Shown here one piece after another: positions 1 to 8,613 of a DNA stretch of 52,671 nucleotides. This DNA is from Fidelibacterota bacterium. Lineage in GTDB: Bacteria > Fidelibacterota > Marinisomatia > Marinisomatales > UBA1611. The notes under the pieces were generated by a model. That model was not told where the DNA came from. It did not search any database and was given only the letters and a program-made list of their open reading frames with translations. The stretch covers positions 6,296 to 58,966 of the forward strand of contig PBFM01000017.1 in assembly GCA_002718655.1 (NCBI GenBank). The letters are read 5' to 3'. How positions within the stretch are numbered: the stretch's first letter is position 1; every line of letters begins with the position of its first letter. A program made the translations under genes and the position numbers.

Positions 1-862
1 CAATAGATTTCCCCTCTACTTCTTGAAATTCATTTAAAATATTTTGATTATTAGAATTACTATGCGATAAGGTTTCTGAAGTATAATCATCAGTATTTTT
101 CTTTACATTGCTATCTGCTTTTAATTCCCTAGCAAGATATGATTGTTCGATCTCTTGAGAATCTTCAAACGTATCCACGGAAGTTAAATCATCATGAGGT
201 GAGTTTTGCGCTGAATAAACGTTATTATTTTTCTTTGCATCTATTTTTGCTTTTAATTTTTTAGTGTGCTTACGCTTCTCTTTTTCCTTATGTTTTAATA
301 TTTTTGCTTCAGTGAATTCTTTTTTCCATTTATTCCACTTTTTATCTAGGAGTGCAAACGGAGAATAAAAGTCAATGTTGAAATATCCTCTGATTAAAAT
401 AAGAAAACTAGAAATTAAAAATAAAAAGGTTCCCCACGGCTTGAACCAATCTAAAATAAATCCTCCTATTACACCACCAAGTTTACCAGAGGCAGAAAAT
501 TTAGTTTTTGATTCTAAAAAGAGCAAATTGCTCAAAACACCTATTGATGTAGATATAAGTAACATAAAAACTAATAGGTATATTGTACTGCGAATAAGAA
601 TATCTAATTTTTTTTTAGCAAACAAGAACCATCCCCATAAAAACCCGATAAAAGGAATTATGAACATTATATAACCGAACCATTCCTTAAAAAAATAATA
701 GGCTATACCCACCCCAATTATACCCATAGGATTATTTACCTTGATATTAGGAGACATTTGGGGCTGTTCGTTAGGGTCATACCCTACTAAGCTAAAAATT
801 ATAAAAATAGATAGTGTTATTAAGGAGATACCTAGTATCTCTAAACGACGCTCGTTATCCAT
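1..862 (-). CDS. ftsK: DNA translocase FtsK, N-terminal membrane part (cut by window edge)
   Basis: This open frame starts at an ATG (862-860, reading M-D-N-E-R-R-L-E-I-L-G-I) and stays open to the left edge, about 287 codons. The first ~170 residues carry four hydrophobic segments in the FtsK_4TM pattern: an ERRLEILGI start, a GYDPNEQP loop after the first helix, a short N-P-M-G-I-I-G-V-G stretch, a later GKLGGVIGG stretch, and a last helix ending near GYFNIDF. A Lys-rich then Asn/Ser/Asp/Glu-rich linker follows, typical of FtsK between the membrane domain and the motor. The motor ATPase and gamma domains lie outside the window. FtsK pumps DNA at the septum to clear the terminus and activate dimer resolution. 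It is the last gene of the long minus-strand run and has its own 96-base upstream gap. The identity rests on the 4TM pattern plus linker, not on the ATPase, so a related SpoIIIE-type name is possible. Confidence 0.8.
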   Translation of the reverse strand, partial: MDNERRLEILGISLITLSIFIIFSLVGYDPNEQPQMSPNIKVNNPMGIIGVGIAYYFFKEWFGYIMFIIPFIGFLWGWFLFAKKKLDILIRSTIYLLVFMLLISTSIGVLSNLLFLESKTKFSASGKLGGVIGGFILDWFKPWGTFLFLISSFLILIRGYFNIDFYSPFALLDKKWNKWKKEFTEAKILKHKEKEKRKHTKKLKAKIDAKKNNNVYSAQNSPHDDLTSVDTFEDSQEIEQSYLARELKADSNVKKNTDDYTSETLSHSNSNNQNILNEFQEVEGKSI

Positions 863-897
863 AATTATTCTTATGATATGTGGAATTAATAATGGTA

Positions 898-903
898 ATT
901 ATA
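898..903 (-). promoter_or_regulatory. Candidate -10 box (TATAAT) for ftsK
   Basis: A perfect TATAAT lies on the minus strand 35 bases before the ftsK ATG, in the only sizeable gap around it (863-958). The hexamer 17 bases further upstream is TTCGAT, a poor -35, so the call rests on the -10 and its position. No terminator-like hairpin was seen after gcvT, so read-through into ftsK is also likely. Confidence 0.3.
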
Positions 904-958
904 CGATTTTTTGTTCTATTATCGAAGATTAAACTGTTCTCTAATTAAACCAAATTTT

Positions 959-2053
959 TTATTGTAAGAGCGTTCCGTTTTTGTAGAATGGTGGTTTTAA
1001 AATAACTGCTTTTTTTAGTTTACCTCTAACATCAATTTGAATTTCTCTTCCAATATTTGAATGATTTACATTAACATACCCAATACCAATACCAAATCCT
1101 AATGATGGGCTCATAGTCCCGCTAGTTATTTCACCAATAAGTTTTTCATTTTTGTAGATCATTAAACCTTTTCTAGGAATAGCTCTGTCTAACATTTTAA
1201 TACAAACTAATTTATTTTGAACATTGTCTTTGCAATTCAATATGGCTTCTTTACCAATGAATGAACCTTTATTTATTTTTGTTATCCAGCCAAGGCCTGA
1301 TTCAATTGGATTTCGAGTCTCATTAATGTCATTACCATATAACAAATATTTCATTTCCATTCGCAAGGTATCTCTGCATCCTAAACCAACTGGTGCTATT
1401 CCATAATCATTTCCAACTTTTAATAATTTCCTCCATACATCGACAACATTTTTTGAGCTAAGATACAACTCATACCCCAATTCTCCAGTATATCCAGTAC
1501 GAGATATCATTGTATCAAAACCTGCAACCTCTCCATTAACAAAACTATAAAAATCTATATTTGCCAAATTTTCTTCAGTTAACATTTCCAATACACTCCT
1601 TGATTTAGGTCCTTGAACAGCGATTATGCTAATATCATCGCTAATATTAGAAACTTTAACATTGCCAATTTTATTCTTATTTAGCCAATTTAAGTTCTTA
1701 TTTATGTTACCAGCATTTACCACTAACATATAATTATCAGAATTTCTATATAAAATCAAATCATCAACTATGCCACCATCGTAATTACACATTGCTGTAT
1801 ATTGAGCTTGTCCGACTTCTATAGATTCAATATCGTTTATTGTGACTTTTTGAAGAAAGGATTCTGCATCAAGACCAGATACTACAATTTCACCCATATG
1901 GCTAATATCGAAAAGACCTACACTCGATCTTACTAGCGTATGTTCATCATTTATACTTGTATAATAAGCAGGAAGAGAATAACCACTAAATTGTACCATT
2001 TTTCCTTGGCGCGATATATGAAAATCATATAAGGCAGTTTTAGATAGTTTCAT
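959..2053 (-). CDS. gcvT: Aminomethyltransferase (glycine cleavage T protein)
   Basis: T protein transfers the methylene group of the aminomethyl-lipoyl H protein to tetrahydrofolate, releasing ammonia. The protein has the family hallmarks: an F-D-I-S-H-M-G-E box near the N-terminus, the R-T-G-Y-T-G-E-L-G-Y-E motif in the middle, and G-L-G-C-R-D-T-L-R-M-E followed by L-Y-G-N-D-I-N. Its length (364 residues) is normal. I place the start at the ATG at 2053, giving M-K-L-S-K-T-A-L-Y-D-F-H, because it overlaps the TGA of the upstream aminotransferase as ATGA, which suggests translational coupling. A frame extension to 2068 is possible but has no better start signal. The other glycine cleavage genes (gcvH, gcvP, lpd) are not in the window, so this is a displaced gcvT. 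Confidence 0.93.
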   Translation of the reverse strand: MKLSKTALYDFHISRQGKMVQFSGYSLPAYYTSINDEHTLVRSSVGLFDISHMGEIVVSGLDAESFLQKVTINDIESIEVGQAQYTAMCNYDGGIVDDLILYRNSDNYMLVVNAGNINKNLNWLNKNKIGNVKVSNISDDISIIAVQGPKSRSVLEMLTEENLANIDFYSFVNGEVAGFDTMISRTGYTGELGYELYLSSKNVVDVWRKLLKVGNDYGIAPVGLGCRDTLRMEMKYLLYGNDINETRNPIESGLGWITKINKGSFIGKEAILNCKDNVQNKLVCIKMLDRAIPRKGLMIYKNEKLIGEITSGTMSPSLGFGIGIGYVNVNHSNIGREIQIDVRGKLKKAVILKPPFYKNGTLLQ

Positions 2054-3252
2054 GAATTTTCTAACCAATCTTTAAAGATTTTCATACCTTCCAATATCTC
2101 TTTTTTATTTATACCAGAGTATGCTAATCGAATATATCTGTCATCTTCTCCTTTTTTAGGAGCTCCAAAGTGATGTCTAGTGCAAAATGAAAAACCTATT
2201 TGATTTAATGCATCTAATCTGAATCGTTCAATATCATTATAGTTTTTTTGTATCATTATATTCTTAATATTTAGGTATAGATAAAATGTGCTTTCAGGAT
2301 TAATCAATGAAATCCCAGAGATAGAATTCAAAGACTCTACACATGTATTTTTCCTTTCCTCTAGTTCTGATAAAATAAGCTTTGCCTCATCATCAACAAG
2401 ACCCATTATTTCGGCTAATGCACATTGAATAAAATGGTTCGTACAAGATTCATCGTTTACATTTAATCTTGTAATTTGATTCATTAAATTTTTGGGACCA
2501 ATTGTTGCTCCAATACGCCATCCAGTCATAGCAAATCTCTTTGAAAATGTATATAAAATAGCTGTCCTCTCTCGCATACCAGGTATATTCACTATCGATA
2601 AAGGTGGCTCGTCAGAATACCTTATTTCAAAATAGGCATCATCACTCAAAACCCAAAGGTCATTCTCAATACACAATTTGGCAAGACTTTCAATTTCATC
2701 TTTTGTAGAAGATGCGCTTGTAGGATTTTGATAATTATTATAAATGAGTATAGTGGTCTTTTCATTAATTAATGATTTTAATTCATCTAAATTTATTTTA
2801 TAGCCTTCTGCAGTTTCATTGAATCCATATGGAATTGGTTCCCCACCTTGAAACCGAATTTGGGATTCATAGATTGGATATCCAGGATTAGGATACAAAA
2901 CCTGGTCTCCTTTATTCATAACACAGGTAAGAAACTTCCAGATTGTTGGTTTTCCACCTGGCTGTATAATAACATTTTCAGCATTATAAACTACGCCTCT
3001 TTTTGAACCTATATCTTGAGCTAACGCTTCTCTAAACTCCAAAATCCCTTCTGAAGGACAATAACCATTTTTATTACTATCAATATATTTTCTTGTTGTT
3101 TCTCGAATAAGGTTTGGAGTGGGTATGTTGATGTCTCCTAGATGGAATGGATAAATCTTTTTTCCATTTTTGGACAAGATATTTGCTTCTGATGATACGG
3201 AAAAAGCCGTTTCTGTACCAAGTTTAACTAGTCTTTTATTATATTTTCTCAT
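2050..3252 (-). CDS. Class I/II pyridoxal-phosphate aminotransferase
   Basis: This is a fold-type I PLP aminotransferase of 400 residues, the size of aspartate/alanine-type enzymes. Visible marks are the early substrate loop H-L-G-D-I-N, the G-Y-C-P-S-E-G region, P-N-P-G-Y-P-I-Y near residue 125, the variant Asn box N-N-Y-Q-N-P-T near 176, D-D-A-Y-F-E near 205, and the PLP Lys238 in T-F-S-K-R-F-A-M-T-G-W-R with the carboxylate-binding Arg in the same block. The substrate cannot be fixed by eye; aspartate or a branched/aromatic amino acid are the usual choices. It overlaps ruvA upstream and gcvT downstream by ATGA junctions, so all three are probably co-translated. Nothing in the context explains a link to recombination or glycine breakdown. 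Confidence 0.88.
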   Translation of the reverse strand: MRKYNKRLVKLGTETAFSVSSEANILSKNGKKIYPFHLGDINIPTPNLIRETTRKYIDSNKNGYCPSEGILEFREALAQDIGSKRGVVYNAENVIIQPGGKPTIWKFLTCVMNKGDQVLYPNPGYPIYESQIRFQGGEPIPYGFNETAEGYKINLDELKSLINEKTTILIYNNYQNPTSASSTKDEIESLAKLCIENDLWVLSDDAYFEIRYSDEPPLSIVNIPGMRERTAILYTFSKRFAMTGWRIGATIGPKNLMNQITRLNVNDESCTNHFIQCALAEIMGLVDDEAKLILSELEERKNTCVESLNSISGISLINPESTFYLYLNIKNIMIQKNYNDIERFRLDALNQIGFSFCTRHHFGAPKKGEDDRYIRLAYSGINKKEILEGMKIFKDWLENS

Positions 3253-3854
3253 AATGAAAATTTAGATAGTGCTTTTTTAATCACAGTTTCTAATTCTCCC
3301 TCCAATTCCCCACTTTTTTCTAAATCTGAACACACCTTAATAGCATAATTCTTTTTATACCCCAATGAAATGAGTGCATCCACAACATCTCTAAAAATTT
3401 GACTCTTTGACGAATCATCTGGTTCAACAAAGCCAATAGAGGAGTCAACTAATTTGGTGAATTTTTCTTTTAACTCTATTATAATTCGTTTAGCTGTTTT
3501 TGCGCCAACTCCAGGGATATTAGTTAATGCAGCTACATCACCCTCGGTTATTCTTTTTTCTAATATCTCTGGCTCTATTCCAGATAAAATTGTTAGCGCA
3601 AGTTTAGGACCAATTCCACTAATTGAATTCAATAAGAAAAAAACTTCTCTTTCTTTCAAATCTACAAAACCATAAAGGTCTAAGATATCCTCCCTTACAT
3701 GTAAATATGCATGAACTTGAGTTTCCTTACCAATTTCAGGCAACAACTGAAGTCCATTAATTGACATATTTAATTTATAGCCAATGCCAGCAACCATAAT
3801 TACTGCGTGCGTAATATCTTTTTTTGTGACTATTCCATTTAATTGATCAATCAT
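3249..3854 (-). CDS. ruvA: Holliday junction branch migration protein RuvA
   Basis: RuvA binds four-way junctions and loads the RuvB motor. The 201-residue protein has the N-terminal OB fold (residues 1-65, starting M-I-D-Q-L-N-G-I-V), two helix-hairpin-helix repeats (I-S-G-I-G-P-K-L-A near 80 and I-P-G-V-G-A-K-T-A near 115), an acidic/serine linker, and the C-terminal three-helix domain that contacts RuvB (A-L-I-S-L-G-Y near 165). It overlaps the ruvC 3' end by 8 bases. The expected partner ruvB does not follow; an aminotransferase does. Confidence 0.95.
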   Translation of the reverse strand: MIDQLNGIVTKKDITHAVIMVAGIGYKLNMSINGLQLLPEIGKETQVHAYLHVREDILDLYGFVDLKEREVFFLLNSISGIGPKLALTILSGIEPEILEKRITEGDVAALTNIPGVGAKTAKRIIIELKEKFTKLVDSSIGFVEPDDSSKSQIFRDVVDALISLGYKKNYAIKVCSDLEKSGELEGELETVIKKALSKFSL

Positions 3855-4326
3855 AAAATTTATTTTGGTTTATGTAGCATAGTCCTACTGCCATTGCATC
3901 AGATATATCTAAGGGGTCTGGTATCTCTTTTAATTTTAAAATCTTTGTCACCATATAAGATACTTGTTGTTTTGTTGCTGCTCCATTTCCACATACGGAT
4001 GATTTAACTTTCCTAGGTGCAAATTCAAATATGGGTATTCCAGCCTGTGCAGCTGCTAAAATAATGGAGCACCTTGCGTGGCCTAAAACCATAGCAGATT
4101 TTACATTTTTACTGTAAAAAACATCCTCTACTGCAAGAACATCTGGAGAAAATTTATCTAAAACTTTATTCATTTCTTCAAATAAGTAATTGAGTCTTTT
4201 TGGTAGACTATCTTTTTTTTTCGGCTTAATCGTGCCGTAAGCTAATAATGATAAATCTAATCTATTAGTATCAATAATACTAAAACCTGTAATCCCAATA
4301 CCTGGATCTATACCCAATACCCTCAT
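3847..4326 (-). CDS. ruvC: Crossover junction endodeoxyribonuclease RuvC
   Basis: RuvC is the RNase H-fold resolvase that nicks Holliday junctions symmetrically. The catalytic acidic residues are visible: Asp7 in G-I-D-P-G, Glu67 in A-V-E-D-V-F, and Asp140/Asp143 in D-P-L-D-I-S-D-A, the spacing known for the E. coli enzyme (7, 66, 138, 141). The length of 159 residues is typical. It lies 20 bases after yebC and overlaps ruvA, the common yebC-ruvC-ruvA arrangement. Confidence 0.95.
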   Translation of the reverse strand: MRVLGIDPGIGITGFSIIDTNRLDLSLLAYGTIKPKKKDSLPKRLNYLFEEMNKVLDKFSPDVLAVEDVFYSKNVKSAMVLGHARCSIILAAAQAGIPIFEFAPRKVKSSVCGNGAATKQQVSYMVTKILKLKEIPDPLDISDAMAVGLCYINQNKFYD

Positions 4327-4346
4327 ATTATCATATAAATATTTGT

Positions 4347-5066
4347 TTAATGCACATCAAAATTAGTAAACAATTTATTAACATCATCATTATCTTCAAG
4401 TTCATCCAATAATTTAAGGGCCAAATCAGACTGTTTTCTTTCTAATTTTTGCAACGATTTTGGTATCATTTCAATTTCTGCAGACATAATATTAAAATCA
4501 AGTTCTTCAAGTTTATCCCTCACTTCCATTAACTCTTCAACTTTTGTTGAAATGATATAATAATCTTCATTAATCTCAAAATCTTCAGCGCCAGATTCTA
4601 TTGCTGCATTAAAAGCTTTATCATCTTCGCATGAGGAGGATATAATTATTTGTCCTATTTTATTAAAAATCCAAGACACACTTCCACTCTCACCTAAATT
4701 CCCATTGTATTTCGATAAAATATGTCTTATTTCAGCAACGGTTCTATTTTTATTATCTGTAATTATATTTAACAATAATGCAATGCCACCTGGCCCATAT
4801 CCTTCATATGTAACTTCTTCATAAACTACGCCATCTAACTCACCAGTACCTTTTTTAATGGCTCTTTCAATTTTATCAGCAGGCAAATTATTTGACTTAG
4901 CATTGGCAATAGCTTTTCGCAGTCTCGGATTTGAGCTAACTTGACCACCACTAATACGAGCTGAAATCGTTATTTCTTTAATTATCTTGGTAAAAATTTT
5001 ACCTCGTTTGGCATCTTGTGCACCTTTTCTATGTCGTATGTTTGCCCATTTACTATGCCCAGCCAT
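4347..5066 (-). CDS. yebC: YebC/PmpR family regulator or translation factor
   Basis: The protein begins M-A-G-H-S-K-W-A-N-I-R-H-R-K-G, the invariant family signature, and keeps G-P-G-G-I-A-L and the N-R-T-V-A-E-I-R-H block near residues 100-110. It has 239 residues, the usual size. YebC proteins were long described as transcriptional regulators (PmpR), and more recent work ties members to translation through difficult peptide stretches; the sequence cannot decide between these. It is followed by ruvC and ruvA. The 73-base gap before it shows no clear Shine-Dalgarno and no confident promoter. Confidence 0.93.
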   Translation of the reverse strand: MAGHSKWANIRHRKGAQDAKRGKIFTKIIKEITISARISGGQVSSNPRLRKAIANAKSNNLPADKIERAIKKGTGELDGVVYEEVTYEGYGPGGIALLLNIITDNKNRTVAEIRHILSKYNGNLGESGSVSWIFNKIGQIIISSSCEDDKAFNAAIESGAEDFEINEDYYIISTKVEELMEVRDKLEELDFNIMSAEIEMIPKSLQKLERKQSDLALKLLDELEDNDDVNKLFTNFDVH

Positions 5067-5140
5067 AATTCAAGTAAAATTTTATTTTTTTCTATTATTC
5101 AAAAAAAGTTGAAACAAGAAACCAATGATTGATAAGCTAA

Positions 5141-5563
5141 TTATTGTTCTATTCTGCTCTTTACTATCCATACTTTTTTAAAACCTTTTCGTTTTAGTTT
5201 TGCCTGAACAATTTCAGCTTTGTCTTTAGAAATAAAATTTCCATAGCGTATTTTGTATAACGGTGCATCAAAAACCAAATACAGACTATCATTTAATAAT
5301 TTATCAAATTTTTTAATTTTATTTTTTGCTTCACCTGCTTGTGAGGATTCAAATAATTGAAGCCTAAAACCATCTTTTGTTTTAATCTTAAGGTTTTTTA
5401 TTGAATCAAGAAGTTGCAATTGAGAAGTCTTAAAAATCCTATCTATTACTGCAGGTGTATTTGGTTTTAAATCTCTTACTGTTTTCATATCAAACCAAAA
5501 TAATGAATCCTGAGAATAAAGAAAATTAATTGAGAACATAAGCAATGATATCCAAAAATTCAT
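5141..5563 (-). CDS. Secreted SPOR-domain protein
   Basis: A 140-residue protein with an N-terminal hydrophobic signal sequence (residues 1-17) and a C-terminal SPOR-like domain (about 64-136): a G-F-R-L-Q-L-F strand, a helix of alternating charged residues, then Y-K-I-R-Y-G-N-F and K-G-F-K-K-V-W-I-V. SPOR domains bind denuded peptidoglycan glycan strands at division sites. The gene begins one base after the batE stop, so it is probably the last gene of the bat transcript, pointing to a periplasmic role tied to the envelope. There is no catalytic domain, so its job may be targeting or binding only. Confidence 0.65.
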   Translation of the reverse strand: MNFWISLLMFSINFLYSQDSLFWFDMKTVRDLKPNTPAVIDRIFKTSQLQLLDSIKNLKIKTKDGFRLQLFESSQAGEAKNKIKKFDKLLNDSLYLVFDAPLYKIRYGNFISKDKAEIVQAKLKRKGFKKVWIVKSRIEQ

Positions 5564-5564
5564 A

Positions 5565-6308
5565 TTAAAACAGCCTTAAATGTTTGTCTTCCACCCAACC
5601 TTTTTTACCATCGATGAGAACAATTTCAAACCAGTTTTTTTGAATTTTTGATATTTCAGCCATGCTACCTTCATTAACTTGAAATAATATTTTATTTTTA
5701 CCAAAAAATGGCCCTGAATATGCATCAACAGCATTTGAAATAACTATAGCATTTCTATTTCTTTTTCCAATTAAGTAATGCTCTAATGCAAATAAATGAC
5801 TAAAAATCATACCTAACAGTAGTAAAAGTGAAATAAAACCATTTCTAAAAACCTTGCTTAACCACAGCTTTTTCATAAAATAATATATGGAATGTAACAA
5901 TAAAAATATACTCCCAAGAGATAACCATTCTAACATTGTAAAATAGTCACGAATTGTTTTATAAGTTTGAATTATAAAAAATAATCTTGGCATTTCAATT
6001 CTATCAATTATGCTAGCATTTGCTATCTCTAAATTATATTTGACATCATCGTTTCTTGGCTCTATGCTTTGTGCATTCACATAGGACCAAATGGCATTAC
6101 CAATTTGACCGGTTCTAAAATATGCATTACCTAAATTAAAATACAATTGAGCGCTTTCATATTCTAGATTTAAAATAGATTCATATATTTTAATTGCATT
6201 TTCATACTTCTCATTAATCATTAATTCATTACCTTCATCCATTAAAAGATTTGCATTATTGGATAAGCATATTGAAGTAAAACATATTATAATAATGTTA
6301 ATTTTCAT
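5565..6308 (-). CDS. batE: BatE-like TPR and SH3 membrane protein
   Basis: Order of parts: signal peptide (1-16), TPR region (about 20-100, including L-Y-F-N-L-G-N-A-Y-F and A-I-W-S-Y), two transmembrane helices (about 125-145 and 155-175), and a bacterial SH3-like domain at the C-terminus ending K-G-W-V-E. This layout is that of BatE of the Bacteroides aerotolerance cluster. It overlaps batD by 4 bases and follows batA-batB-batC-batD in the standard order. The biochemical role is unknown in the family; it is thought to form part of an envelope complex with the VWA proteins. Confidence 0.8.
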   Translation of the reverse strand: MKINIIIICFTSICLSNNANLLMDEGNELMINEKYENAIKIYESILNLEYESAQLYFNLGNAYFRTGQIGNAIWSYVNAQSIEPRNDDVKYNLEIANASIIDRIEMPRLFFIIQTYKTIRDYFTMLEWLSLGSIFLLLHSIYYFMKKLWLSKVFRNGFISLLLLLGMIFSHLFALEHYLIGKRNRNAIVISNAVDAYSGPFFGKNKILFQVNEGSMAEISKIQKNWFEIVLIDGKKGWVEDKHLRLF

Positions 6309-8029
6309 TTTAACTCTTTTTCAATTTGCTTTAGGATTTTAAACATTTCATCAATTACAATATTTCTTTTTTCATATGCAACGGGAGAGAATCTACCTTC
6401 ATCACAGATTACTAGTAGGTCATTAATTTTATCAAAGAGTGACCTGCTAACTTTATTTTGTAAAATTATTCTTACTTGATTTGGGTCTAAATTATTAGTG
6501 GCAAGCGATAAGCGATCTTTTAAGTATGAGTAAAGAGCATAACTAGCAATTTCAAACTCATTACCATTTTCTTTGTTTCGCAAAATTTTAATATTTTTTC
6601 TAAATGCTCCACTTATCCTCCTATCATTTTCTGATGATAATCTGTATCCAATTAAATATGAAAAAACCACAGGAAAAATAATAAAGAGTCCCGAAAAAAC
6701 ATATATAACAGCAATGAAGGAGTAATTCATTTCTCCCTTTTTATTAAGCTTGTATTCATCAGTATTGATATACCTTATATCCTTATCAATCAATTCTACT
6801 TCTTTTTTTGTAAGTCCTGAATTATATAATGTTGTTGTTGAATCTCGAAGTACTTGTAGATTAAATGGTTTAGTACTGATTGACTTCCAATTATTAATCT
6901 TAGGATCAAATATTGACATTTTCATTTGAGGTATAGTTATTTCTCCTGATTTCCTAGGTATGAGTATGTATTCCCATATTTTTGTTCCTGTTAATTGATT
7001 TCTAAACTTATCTTTCTTAAAACTCTCCGTGGGTTTAAATACCTCAATAAAATCAGGGAATATTATTTTTGGAAGTGAGAATAATCCTATATTGCCAGTG
7101 CCGCTCATTTCAATTTTAAATGTTATGCCTTCATTAACAATTAATTTATCTCTGTCAATATTAGCATTAATATTGAAATCCCCAACTGCTCCAGTGAAGT
7201 CTTCAGGTCGCGGGATAGGAAATGTTTTAATTTTAATAATTTCATTTTCTGTAGTTAATATTTTCGTTTTTGTTTCAGAGAAGAACGAATCAAAAAAAGG
7301 ATCGAAAAAAACATCTCTTTTACGCTTTTTATTTTTCACTTCTATTTTAATTTTCACCTTTATTGGGGGTATTTCATGAGACTCCGATACTATTGGAAAT
7401 AAAGCTCTTTGACCTAAATTAGCAACCTGATACTTTAAACCATTTATTAAAACTGGTTGAGAATTATATTGTAATCGTTGAGGAGTATATAGTTCTTCAT
7501 ACCAAAAACCTTTAAAGTCCGGCATAACGAAGTGATCTATGCTCACAATATTAATGTCTTGGCGTTTATAAAGTTTGTACGTAAGGGTCACTTGCTCACC
7601 TAAAAAAGCACTTTCCTTATCTAAATCAACAAAAATGAAAACATCTTTGGTCTGATTCTGTGAAGTTTTAGCAACTTGAATTAAAATACTATTCCCTTTC
7701 AACTTTCTATTATCAACGATTACAGAAAGTGCTGGGATTTTCAAGCGACCTAATCTAATTGGTGCTATATTCCAAGAAAGAGTTTTTGATTTTTTTTCTT
7801 TACCGTTTATCCACTGATAATTATTTTGCTCAGATGGACCATTAAGTATTTCAAAATTTTTTTCTATCCCACTTAAATCAATTTCTCCAATGTCATTACC
7901 CCCTTTAATTTCAATATTTAATGTTATCACATCACCCATATTGATTTTATTTTTATTTACAGAAACACTTAATGTTTGTGAAAAACCTAGGGAATTAAAA
8001 AAGATTATTAGAATTAATCGTATCACCAA
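6305..8029 (-). CDS. batD: BatD-like oxygen tolerance protein
   Basis: A 574-residue protein with a signal peptide, a long periplasmic region of beta-rich repeats (about 18-430; two strand blocks of the form 'L..G..v.l...' at about 20-120 and 280-390), a single transmembrane helix near 435-460, and a cytoplasmic tail with A-S-Y-A-L-Y-S-Y-L. This matches the BatD family (PF13584). It overlaps batC by 7 bases and batE by 4 bases. BatD is the large surface subunit of the Bat cluster; its molecular function is not established. The D-V-F-F-D-P-F-F-D-S-F-F segment near 240 is a typical aromatic loop of the family. Confidence 0.85.
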   Translation of the reverse strand: MVIRLILIIFFNSLGFSQTLSVSVNKNKINMGDVITLNIEIKGGNDIGEIDLSGIEKNFEILNGPSEQNNYQWINGKEKKSKTLSWNIAPIRLGRLKIPALSVIVDNRKLKGNSILIQVAKTSQNQTKDVFIFVDLDKESAFLGEQVTLTYKLYKRQDINIVSIDHFVMPDFKGFWYEELYTPQRLQYNSQPVLINGLKYQVANLGQRALFPIVSESHEIPPIKVKIKIEVKNKKRKRDVFFDPFFDSFFSETKTKILTTENEIIKIKTFPIPRPEDFTGAVGDFNINANIDRDKLIVNEGITFKIEMSGTGNIGLFSLPKIIFPDFIEVFKPTESFKKDKFRNQLTGTKIWEYILIPRKSGEITIPQMKMSIFDPKINNWKSISTKPFNLQVLRDSTTTLYNSGLTKKEVELIDKDIRYINTDEYKLNKKGEMNYSFIAVIYVFSGLFIIFPVVFSYLIGYRLSSENDRRISGAFRKNIKILRNKENGNEFEIASYALYSYLKDRLSLATNNLDPNQVRIILQNKVSRSLFDKINDLLVICDEGRFSPVAYEKRNIVIDEMFKILKQIEKELK

Positions 8030-8613
8030 TCTTTATCCATTCTTATAGATTTCGATTTTTGTATTTTTAGTTTTTGATTAATTTTTTCTTTATCCTTCAG
8101 CGCATTTAAAATTGCTTCTGCCTGTAGCTGTTTATCTGTTTTTTTATCTTGCTGTTGGTCTTGGTCCTGCTGCTGATCTTGCTGTTGGTCTTGGTCCTGC
8201 TGCTGATCTTGCTGTTGGTCTTCAATCATTTGTTTTAATAATTCAAAATTAATTTTTGCATCTTGGTCTTCAGGATTTAATAGCAATGATTCTTTGTAAA
8301 ATTCTAGACTTTGTTCAAAATTTTCTTGTTCTCTAAAAATATTTCCTAGATTAAAATATGCTTTTGATGCAAGATTTTTATCTTCAATATTCTTAATCTC
8401 ATTCAATGTTTTTAATGCTATTTCAATATCATTTTGTTGATATGCAGTAACGCCAAGACCAAACTTTGCTTTATAATCATTCTTCCTAGTTTTTAGCACA
8501 TTTTGATAATATTCTCTCGCATTAGCATAATTACCATCTCTATATGCATCCATTCCTTTATCTTGACAATAGGCTACACAAATAAACAAAAGACCAACAA
8601 TAACATTATTCAT
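8023..8613 (-). CDS. batC: BatC-like TPR protein with Gln/Asp repeat
   Basis: A 196-residue protein with a short signal peptide, about three TPR units (roughly 20-125, with F-G-L-G-V-T-A-Y-Q and A-Y-F-N-L-G-N-I-F-R), and then a Q/D-rich stretch around residues 130-155 made of alternating QQQ and D/DQ steps, ending in a Lys-rich tail with R-M-D-K-D-W. The low-complexity segment comes from a 30-base tandem repeat in the DNA (listed separately). The Q/E/D-rich segment followed by a basic C-terminal end is common in BatC. It overlaps batB by 4 bases and batD by 7 bases. Confidence 0.8.
   Translation of the reverse strand: MNNVIVGLLFICVAYCQDKGMDAYRDGNYANAREYYQNVLKTRKNDYKAKFGLGVTAYQQNDIEIALKTLNEIKNIEDKNLASKAYFNLGNIFREQENFEQSLEFYKESLLLNPEDQDAKINFELLKQMIEDQQQDQQQDQDQQQDQQQDQDQQQDKKTDKQLQAEAILNALKDKEKINQKLKIQKSKSIRMDKDW
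8147..8222. repeat. 30-bp tandem repeat inside batC (about 2.5 copies)
   Basis: The unit from 8151 to 8180 recurs exactly at 8181-8210 and its first 10 bases again at 8211-8220. The unit length is divisible by three, so copy-number change keeps the batC frame and only alters the Gln/Asp linker length. Identical copies suggest recent slippage. Confidence 0.95.

Noticed and set aside
375-932. Two plus-strand open frames (99 and 63 codons) at the left edge
   Set aside because: They lie antisense to the ftsK fragment, whose four-helix pattern is recognisable; the plus-strand products have no domain or start signal.
8147-8222. Repeat resembling a CRISPR array
   Set aside because: Units are directly adjacent without spacers and are coding in batC.
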